12,689 bases of DNA from Jingweiarchaeum tengchongense. Lineage in GTDB: Archaea; Nanobdellota; Nanobdellia; Jingweiarchaeales; Jingweiarchaeaceae. How positions within the stretch are numbered: the stretch's first letter is position 1; every line of letters starts with the position of its first letter. Positions 7,330-12,689 of the stretch are shown here, one piece after another. Location: NCBI GenBank assembly GCA_038874075.1, contig JAVZDD010000017.1, forward strand, positions 1 to 12,689. The letters run 5' to 3'. The notes beneath the pieces are model-generated. The model ran no database searches. It saw only the letters and a list, made by a program, of their open reading frames with translations, and had not been told where the DNA came from. Position numbers and translations under genes: made by a program.

Positions 7330-7379
7330 GAAAGGATGTGACGAAGGTGAGAGAAATATCGAGAGAACTTCTCTTTTAA
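7330..7379 (+). pseudogene. Ten-codon ORF with ribosome binding site, possible remnant of a gene start
   Basis: A start-site-like sequence (GAAAGGATGTGA, 7330-7341) leads into GTG 7347, which opens ten codons (VREISRELLF) before TAA at 7377-7379. The stretch is more GC-rich than the gene upstream. Its layout resembles the beginning of a real gene cut off after a few codons, perhaps when the AT-rich block was inserted. A regulatory leader peptide is the alternative. It contains the palindrome AGAGAA-C-TTCTCT (7362-7374), and GAGAGAA is repeated at 7349-7355 and 7361-7367. Which explanation holds cannot be decided here. Confidence 0.3.
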
Positions 7380-7425
7380 AGTTGATTTAGTATAGTTATA
7401 AAAAAGAAAAAATGAGGTACATGAT

Positions 7426-8226
7426 ATGAATGTTGATCTTGGCACAATCGTTGAAAGTTTGAAGTTATTAGGCTTGAAAAAAGGTGACACTGTTCTTGTT
7501 CACAGCTCCTTAAGCAGCTTCGGTTATGTTGAAGGTGGGGCTAAAACAGTCATAGAAGCCATCATCAATTGTGTCGGAGAGGAAGGTACTGTTGTTGTTC
7601 CAACACTCACAGGTAAGAGAGAAGATGGGCCGGACAATTCACCGATCTTTGATGTCAGAAACACCCCATGCTGGACCGGAAGAATTCCCAACGAATTCAT
7701 GAAAGATCTAAGGGCAAAGCGAAGTCTTCATCCTACACATTCTGTGTCAGTTATCGGCCCTTTGACTGATTTTTTGATAAAAGATCATGAAAACTCAATA
7801 ACGCCATGCGGGAAAAAATCGCCATATTACCGACTCGCCGAAAAAGGTGGATACATACTGCTTATAGGAGTTAATCAAGAGTCAAACACGACGCTTCATA
7901 CCGTTGAAGAACTAGCAAAAGTACCTTATCATATGCAAAAAGTGCCTACCAATTGTGTGATAATAGATTACGATGGAAATAGGTTCACAAGAAATCTTTA
8001 TCTTCACGATTGGGGAACACCGAGAAACTTTCAGATAATAGATAACGATCTCGAAAAATTTAAAATAATGCGTAAGGGAAAATGCGGAAACTCAACTTTA
8101 AGACTGATAAATTCTTCCGATATGATTGATTACGTTCTAAAAAAATTAAATGACAATTCAGAATATTTAGTAAAAAATGAGAATAAGGATAAGATTCTGA
8201 ATCAAGTTCAGAATAACAATCTATAA
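7426..8226 (+). CDS. AAC(3)-family N-acetyltransferase
   Basis: A 266-residue member of the antibiotic N-acetyltransferase fold family, which moves an acetyl group from acetyl-CoA to an amine. Family motifs are clear: VLVHSSLSSFGYVEGG (24-38), GTVVVPTLTG (54-63), RSLHPTHSV (99-107) with the conserved His105, KKSPYYRL, and LHTVEELAKVPYH (157 onward) near the acetyl-CoA/substrate site. ATG 7426 has GAGGT (7414-7418) 7 bases upstream. Members in aminoglycoside-resistance elements share this fold, but many chromosomal homologues have other or unknown substrates. Here it heads a sugar-metabolism run and is separated by 30 bases from a sugar dehydrogenase gene, so an amino-sugar or related amine is a more likely substrate than a drug (inference). 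Its C-terminal ~25 residues are polar and probably disordered. Confidence 0.9.
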   Translation: MNVDLGTIVESLKLLGLKKGDTVLVHSSLSSFGYVEGGAKTVIEAIINCVGEEGTVVVPTLTGKREDGPDNSPIFDVRNTPCWTGRIPNEFMKDLRAKRSLHPTHSVSVIGPLTDFLIKDHENSITPCGKKSPYYRLAEKGGYILLIGVNQESNTTLHTVEELAKVPYHMQKVPTNCVIIDYDGNRFTRNLYLHDWGTPRNFQIIDNDLEKFKIMRKGKCGNSTLRLINSSDMIDYVLKKLNDNSEYLVKNENKDKILNQVQNNNL

Positions 8227-8256
8227 CATTTGAGAACAAACAACGAGGAGGAAATC

Positions 8257-9318
8257 ATGAAGAACAAGATCAAAGTTGGAATAATAGGTACCGGAAGTAT
8301 AAGTCAATTGCACATCGGCGCGTACAAAAAACTTAAAGATGTGGAGGTCGTTGCTGCCTGTGATGTGAATGAACAAAGGGTAAGAGATTATGCTCGTAAA
8401 CACGAAATTCCGAATGTTTTTACGGATTACAAAGAACTTTTGAAGATGAAAGAAATAGATGCCGTAAGCGTCACGACATGGAACAATTTTCACGCTCCTA
8501 TTTCCATAGATGCACTCAAGGCTGGTAAAGACGTGCTTTGTGAAAAACCTCTTGCACTTAACGCCACCCAGGCTGAAGAGATGGTCGAAACATCTAAAAA
8601 AACAGGTAAACTGCTTATGGTCGGATTCGTGAGACGCTTCGGAGAAAACGCGAAAATGATAAAGCAATCTGTTGAACAAGGAGAATTGGGTAATGTCTAT
8701 TACGCGAAGACGGGTGTCATAAGAAGATGGGGTAATCCCGGTGGATGGTTTTCGGATAAAAAACGTTCCGGCGGTGGCCCGGTCATCGATCTTGGAGTTC
8801 ATATGATAGACCTGGTAAGATTTTTAACCGGAAAGCCAAATGCCATCTCCGTAACTGCTTCCGTTTTTAACCATGTCGGTATGAAGCCTGAAATAAAAGG
8901 CATAAACAAATATTATCCAGCAGATTATTCTGAATACAACGATGTTGAAGATGCGGCAACTTCTCTTATAAAATTCGATAATGGATTAACCTTGTTTTTT
9001 GAAACGAGTTGGGTCATGCACGTCAAAGAAGATTACCTTTATCTTAGCCTTTACGGAGATAAAGCAGGAGCCCAAATGGAGCCTGTAATCGAGTATTACG
9101 AAGAAAAGAATCATTACTTCACAGACGTGAAACCTCTGGTCGATCCTGCTGCTTCTGATTTCGTTCACAACTTCGAAGAAGAGATAAAACACTTCAGAGA
9201 TTGCGTCAAAGACGGAATCAAGTGTCTGAGTCCTGCAGAAGATGGTCTTGCCCTTATGAAAATATTGGATGCGATATATGAATCTGGGAAAACTGGCCAC
9301 GAAGTGATCATAAAATGA
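8257..9318 (+). CDS. Gfo/Idh/MocA family NAD(P)-dependent sugar oxidoreductase
   Basis: A 353-residue cytoplasmic dehydrogenase. The N-terminal Rossmann domain has GIIGTGSIS (8-16) for the dinucleotide and Asp36 at the end of the second strand (VVAACD), which usually favours NAD over NADP. EKP at 96-98 carries the family's conserved Lys97. The C-terminal domain contains GFVRRFGENAK, GGGPVIDLGVHMIDL with Asp178 and His182 (catalytic His position), and a beta-sheet region. Members oxidise or reduce a hydroxyl of a free, phosphorylated or nucleotide-linked sugar or inositol. ATG 8257 has GAGGAGG (8245-8251) 5 bases upstream; an in-frame TTG at 8230 lacks one. With the isomerase directly downstream it would form a two-step oxidation/isomerisation route. 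Codon use and higher GC match the rhamnosidase rather than the AT-rich block. Confidence 0.93.
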   Translation: MKNKIKVGIIGTGSISQLHIGAYKKLKDVEVVAACDVNEQRVRDYARKHEIPNVFTDYKELLKMKEIDAVSVTTWNNFHAPISIDALKAGKDVLCEKPLALNATQAEEMVETSKKTGKLLMVGFVRRFGENAKMIKQSVEQGELGNVYYAKTGVIRRWGNPGGWFSDKKRSGGGPVIDLGVHMIDLVRFLTGKPNAISVTASVFNHVGMKPEIKGINKYYPADYSEYNDVEDAATSLIKFDNGLTLFFETSWVMHVKEDYLYLSLYGDKAGAQMEPVIEYYEEKNHYFTDVKPLVDPAASDFVHNFEEEIKHFRDCVKDGIKCLSPAEDGLALMKILDAIYESGKTGHEVIIK

Positions 9319-9334
9319 AGGGAATGATTTGAAT

Positions 9335-10156
9335 ATGAAACTTTCCGTCAGCATATGGAGTGTTCACGAAAAAGTCTATTCAAATCAAATGAACAATCTT
9401 GATTTCATCTCATTTTGTCACGATAACAATGTAAAATACGTTGAATTTTTGGACAATTTTTTAAGCGTCAAGGATATAAAAGTGGTTAAAGCCGATTTAA
9501 AAGAAAAAAATATGGAAGTTTCGTCCTATTCTATAAACAACGATTTCGTTCAGAGTCAAAAAATTGATCGCGACAAACAAGTCAATTACATCAAAGAAAG
9601 TATTGATATAGCCTGCGATCTTGGTGCGAAATACATAAGGGTCTTCAGTGGAGAAGAAAAGGAAGGCATCGCCTTTGAAGATGCAAAGAAATGGATAATA
9701 GACGGATTCAAAGCAGTTGCACCTTACGCTGAGAAAAACGGTATCACATTGGTAATAGAAAACCACGGTCTTTTCGTTGGAAAAAGCGATCAGGTCAAAG
9801 ATCTCATAAATGCCGTGGGCTCCCCTAATTTCAAATCAAATGCCGATGTCGCGAATTTTTTGCTTGCAAATGAAAGCCCTTTGGATGCCGTTAAAAATCT
9901 CAAAGATCACATAAGGTTCATTCACTTCAAAGATTTCAAACAATTGCCTTCCGGCAAAAACGGTTACAGATCTTTGAGCGGCAAAATGTATGAAGGCACG
10001 ATTTTGGGAAAAGGAGAAGTGCCTTTGAAAGAAATCGTAGAATTTTTGCATGCAAATCGTTACGACGGTTTTCTTTCCATCGAGTATGAAGGAACAGGCG
10101 ATCCAATAGTTGAAACTGAAGAAAGCATAAAATACACAAGGTCAATAATATTGTGA
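9335..10156 (+). CDS. Xylose-isomerase-like sugar (phosphate) isomerase/epimerase
   Basis: A 273-residue TIM-barrel protein of the AP endonuclease 2 / xylose-isomerase-like family. The expected metal and catalytic residues can be placed: Glu142 in VIENHG, Asp171 in NADVANF, His197 in FIHFKDF, and a C-terminal Glu in SIEYEG (250 or 252). GAKYIRVFSGE near residue 100 is the usual strand-4 segment. The family isomerises or epimerises keto and aldo sugars and inositols using a divalent metal. An in-frame TTG at 9329 has better spacing from AAGGGA (9318-9323; 5 bases against 11 for ATG 9335), so the protein may be two residues longer. It follows the Gfo/Idh/MocA gene by about 16 bases, a pairing common in inositol and rare-sugar catabolism, and its stop overlaps the MFS start. 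Exact substrate unknown. Confidence 0.9.
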   Translation: MKLSVSIWSVHEKVYSNQMNNLDFISFCHDNNVKYVEFLDNFLSVKDIKVVKADLKEKNMEVSSYSINNDFVQSQKIDRDKQVNYIKESIDIACDLGAKYIRVFSGEEKEGIAFEDAKKWIIDGFKAVAPYAEKNGITLVIENHGLFVGKSDQVKDLINAVGSPNFKSNADVANFLLANESPLDAVKNLKDHIRFIHFKDFKQLPSGKNGYRSLSGKMYEGTILGKGEVPLKEIVEFLHANRYDGFLSIEYEGTGDPIVETEESIKYTRSIIL

Positions 10157-11289
10157 TCTGGCAATTTTTTCTTTTGGAACTTTTAATATACATACCGAGA
10201 GCCTTCTTTTCTTTTGTTGGTAATTATTTCAACGAGTTGCATTTTTCAGATCTCCAAAATGGCCTTCTTGGAAGTGTAGCGGCGATAATGGTGCTTTTCT
10301 CAAATCCATTTTGGATGCGCTTTGCGGATAAAAGGGTTAAAAACAACGTGCTTGCCTTTGTAGCGATGGCAAGCACGGTTTTGATCTGGGGAGTTTATTC
10401 GTTCAAAAGCTTTTTGCCAGTCTTGGTAATGACTTTCGCGATTGGCTTTGTCTGGACAGCGATTCTTCCTCTGGCCGAATCAATTTCAATAGCCCAGTTG
10501 AATCAGCGTGGTTTCTCTTTCGGTAAAGCCAGAATGATGGGTTCAATAGGATTTGCACTTGCAATGATCTTTTTTGGATATTTGAAAAGCAGTTTCATCT
10601 TTTTTGCGATCGGCTCTCTTGCCTTTTTGTCAATAGGACTTTCCGCGGTCTTTTTGATCCCGAAAACGCACGGATACAACACAAAAAAAGAAAAGCACAA
10701 ATTTTCCTTCAGAAATTTGCCAAACGAGTTTTATTTGATGCTTATCCTTGAAACTCTCGTTATTTCATCTGGAAATTTTGGCCTTTACTTTTTTCCCATT
10801 CTGATGAAATCAAGAGGAGAATCTGTTTCTTACGCGGGAATTGCGATAGCGGTTCATGCGTTGTCAGAAGTGCCATTCTTGTTCTTCGCAGATCGCATCG
10901 TGACAAAATTGGGAATCAAAAAGACACTTGTAATGGCATCTTTTGCCTATGGCATAAGATGGATCCTCACATGGTCTGTAACAAATCCAATACTTGTGAT
11001 AGCCTTTCAGGCATTCGAATTTTTCAATTTTATAGCCATATATTACGCGATATGGCATTACGTAAGTCTTAAAATAGAACCAGCACACAGATCAGATGCT
11101 CAAGCCATATTTTGGGTTGTAACAATAGGCATTTCAGCCATCTTCGGTAATATAATAGGTGGATGGGTGTCAAATTTATTCGGCGTCGCAAATGGATACC
11201 TTTTCTTTGGTATACTTTCTATAATCACAGGATTCGTGTACGGGATATATGAATATTCAAAAAATGCCCGAAAGGTCAAGACAACATAA
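10153..11289 (+). CDS. Major facilitator superfamily transporter
   Basis: A 378-residue inner-membrane protein with about 12 predicted membrane spans. Polar loops with MFS-type signatures follow spans 2-3 (FWMRFADKRVKNN) and the middle of the protein (KTHGYNTKKEKHKFSFRN, then FADRIVTKLGIKK after the second-half repeat). The shape resembles the MFS_1-like / nucleoside-proton symporter group, and it probably moves a sugar or related small molecule with protons. The GTG start overlaps the isomerase stop in GTGA (10153-10156), so translation is coupled and the transporter belongs functionally to the dehydrogenase/isomerase pair. The gene is intact although the next gene is broken. Direction of transport and substrate are not evident. 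Confidence 0.88.
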   Translation: MIWQFFLLELLIYIPRAFFSFVGNYFNELHFSDLQNGLLGSVAAIMVLFSNPFWMRFADKRVKNNVLAFVAMASTVLIWGVYSFKSFLPVLVMTFAIGFVWTAILPLAESISIAQLNQRGFSFGKARMMGSIGFALAMIFFGYLKSSFIFFAIGSLAFLSIGLSAVFLIPKTHGYNTKKEKHKFSFRNLPNEFYLMLILETLVISSGNFGLYFFPILMKSRGESVSYAGIAIAVHALSEVPFLFFADRIVTKLGIKKTLVMASFAYGIRWILTWSVTNPILVIAFQAFEFFNFIAIYYAIWHYVSLKIEPAHRSDAQAIFWVVTIGISAIFGNIIGGWVSNLFGVANGYLFFGILSIITGFVYGIYEYSKNARKVKTT

Positions 11290-11343
11290 ACGTAAAATGT
11301 TTTGAATGGATTAATCAGGATGTGAGAAATTGGGAGGTTGATT

Positions 11344-12235
11344 GTGGAAAAAGTCAAAAGTGAGAAGCATTTTTTCTCGTTTTCATCAAAAAATACGCCA
11401 GCTTTGGTGGTTGCATCCGGAAGCGTTTTGGAAATCGAGACGATGGATTGCTTTTCAAATCAAATTCAAAATCAATCTGATACCTTATAAGATGCTTGGC
11501 TGGTCAAAGATCAATCCTGCGACAGGGCCAATTTTTATCAAAGACTTGGAAGCAGGTGATACTTTAAAGGTGGAAATCCTTGATATTTCCGTGGCAAAAA
11601 AGGGAATCATGGTTGCAGGCAAAAATGAAGGCGTACTTGGACATTTACTTGAAGGAGTACGCACCAAAGTGGTACCCGAAAATATAATATGGCGATATTC
11701 GATTCAAAACTTTCGATTCCTCTTAACAAGATGGTAGGAGTCATAGGTGTTGCGTCAAAAAAGGAGAAATCAGGGTACTCCAGGATCACATGGCGGAAAT
11801 ATGGATAACCTTATGATAACGACAGGGTCCATACTTTATTTGCCTATTTTCGTAAGAGGAGCTCTTTTTGGTCTTGATGATTTACATGCGGCTATGGGCG
11901 ACGGAGAGATAGGTGTGAGTGGTGTAGAGGTTGCTGGAAGTGTAAAATTACGATCGAAAGTGGTAAAAAACTTGAAAATCAGCGATCCGATATTGTCGAA
12001 TGATAATCATTTTACAACCATAGCATCTGGAAAAACAGTTGACGATGCGATCGTCAAGGCAACGGAAAATATGGCTTTCATTTTAAGAGATAGAATTCCT
12101 TTAAGTTTGCATGAAATAGCGATGATCATGAGTGCAACCGGTCAAGCACAGATATGTCAGGTGGTAAATCCTCTTAAGACGGCGAGATTTGTGATGCCGA
12201 GTTGGGTCCTTGATGCATACAATTTTCAACTATAA
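11344..12235 (+). pseudogene. Acetamidase/formamidase, disrupted by several frameshifts
   Basis: Conserved blocks of the acetamidase/formamidase family are present in order but in different frames. GTG 11344 opens ASGSVLEIETMDCF, ending at TAA 11488-11490. WSKINPATGPI and GDTLKVEILDI lie in the second frame (from about 11492 to 11680). SKLSIPLNKMVGVIGVAS returns to the first frame (from 11689), KGEIR is in the third (11760-11774), and GTPGSHGGNMD, DLHAAMGDGE and ICQVVNPLKTAR are in the second again to TAA 12235. Deleting one T at 11488 would join the first two blocks; the third change lies in an A-run at 11757-11762. The summed length (~297 codons) is that of an intact enzyme, which would release ammonia from formamide or short amides. 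A ribosome binding site (GGGAGG near 11331) remains, so the loss looks recent. Neighbouring genes are intact, which argues against poor sequence quality, though homopolymer errors are not excluded. Confidence 0.85.
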
Positions 12236-12406
12236 AAAATTGAAAAAGATATCCTGCCTTTTGCTAACATCGGTATGAAACATTCTGTTTTAGTGTGTAT
12301 TTGTTGAGAAGGTAATTGTCGGACAGGAAATGACATTGGAAAGACTTTTTTGACCATAATGCGTTTTGATTCTTTTGTCTTTTATCGTTTACTTTGGAGG
12401 TTTTGG
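12236..12406 (+). other. Intergenic stretch without a recognisable gene
   Basis: No convincing ORF, RNA gene or strong hairpin was found between the broken formamidase and the short ORF at 12407. A TTGACC occurs near 12350 but has no matching -10 box at normal spacing. Confidence 0.5.
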
Positions 12407-12592
12407 ATGGTGAAGATAAGATCAATTGAAACCGATGTTGGCGCATTTTATAAGTTGAGAAATTGTTTGCGTGCCGGTAGAAAAAATGCCATTTATCTCG
12501 AAAGAAATTGCATCAAAGATGGTAAAAAAGTTGATGATTCTTTATCATTCAAATTTCAATTTGACATATTTGATAAATCTTTTAAAAAGTGA
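12407..12592 (+). CDS. Short hypothetical protein (61 residues)
   Basis: ATG 12407 is preceded by a good ribosome binding site, TTGGAGG (12394-12400), with 6 bases of spacing, and opens 61 codons to TGA 12592. The product is basic and Lys/Arg-rich, without membrane spans or a signal peptide; it begins MVKIRSIETDVGAFYKLRN. I do not recognise the family. The frame extends upstream to an ATG at 12350, but the added residues are hydrophobic and unsupported by a binding site. It could be a small real protein or the start of a decayed longer one, in keeping with the broken gene just upstream. Confidence 0.45.
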   Translation: MVKIRSIETDVGAFYKLRNCLRAGRKNAIYLERNCIKDGKKVDDSLSFKFQFDIFDKSFKK

Positions 12593-12606
12593 GATTGTGA
12601 TAAAAT
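12561..12606 (+). promoter_or_regulatory. Candidate promoter near the window end
   Basis: A perfect TTGACA (12561-12566) is followed after 16 bases by TAAAAA (12583-12588). Independently, TGATAAAAT (12598-12606) is an extended -10 box. Either could start transcription of a gene beyond the window. An ATG at 12616 opens a frame that stays open to the last base but has no ribosome binding site; with the second box it would be nearly leaderless. Confidence 0.3.
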
Positions 12607-12689
12607 AGAAACATAATGTATATCCACATCAATAAGTCCAGAATTTCCTTATACGCCGAGCATAAAGGATATGAATATTCTTGTTGGAC

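Noticed and set aside
8221..8802. 193-codon open frame on the - strand
   Set aside because: It lies opposite the well-supported Gfo/Idh/MocA gene, has no family motifs and is explained by codon bias of the + strand gene.
11342..11737. A separate 131-residue protein starting at ATG 11342
   Set aside because: Its first ~48 codons are the wrong frame of the formamidase N-terminus; only the INPATGPI to GVLGHLLEG part is meaningful, so it is one piece of the pseudogene.
1..12689. CRISPR array, tRNA/rRNA genes, transposase or terminal inverted repeats
   Set aside because: No regularly spaced repeats, cloverleaf-like sequence, rRNA sequence or transposase motifs were seen on either strand by reading.

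Overview
All recognisable genes are on the + strand. The window reads as part of a carbohydrate-utilisation region from an anaerobic, probably thermophilic bacterium. AGA/AGG arginine, ATA isoleucine and GGA glycine codons are common, GTG or TTG starts look frequent, and the gene mix (GH78 rhamnosidase, CUT1-type ABC transporter without its own ATPase, Gfo/Idh/MocA dehydrogenase, sugar isomerase) suggests Thermotogota. A thermophilic Firmicute is not excluded. The taxonomic call is inference; there is no rRNA or marker gene here.

Layout. (1) 1-809: C-terminal part of a GH78 alpha-L-rhamnosidase, cut by the window edge. (2) 824-4966: an operon-like run of a secreted sugar-type solute-binding protein, a glycosylasparaginase-family N-terminal-nucleophile hydrolase, and MalF-like and MalG-like permeases. 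A long stem-loop separates the binding protein from the rest. (3) 5138-7228: a calcineurin-like metallophosphoesterase followed 9 bases later by an alpha-helical-barrel (six-hairpin-like) protein of unknown function. (4) 7229-7425: intergenic, with small repeats and a ten-codon ORF that may be a gene remnant. (5) 7426-11289: a tightly packed run of AAC(3)-family N-acetyltransferase, Gfo/Idh/MocA oxidoreductase, xylose-isomerase-like sugar isomerase/epimerase and MFS transporter. (6) 11344-12235: an acetamidase/formamidase gene broken by several frameshifts. (7) 12236-12689: mostly non-coding, with one short hypothetical ORF and a possible promoter near the end.

The 824-7228 block is visibly more AT-rich (hand-counted 60-base lines about 18-32% GC) than the DNA on both sides (about 35-50%). 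This suggests it was inserted into an older rhamnosidase/sugar-oxidation cluster. Working model: the older cluster releases and oxidises deoxy or modified sugars (rhamnosidase, dehydrogenase, isomerase, MFS importer). The AT-rich block imports an oligosaccharide or glycoconjugate through an ABC system and cleaves a glycosyl-asparagine or isoaspartyl amide bond inside the cell. Three amide-linked functions (glycosylasparaginase, N-acetyltransferase, dead formamidase) hint at nitrogen-containing substrates, but no substrate can be fixed from sequence alone. No transcriptional regulator, tRNA, rRNA, CRISPR array or transposase was seen.
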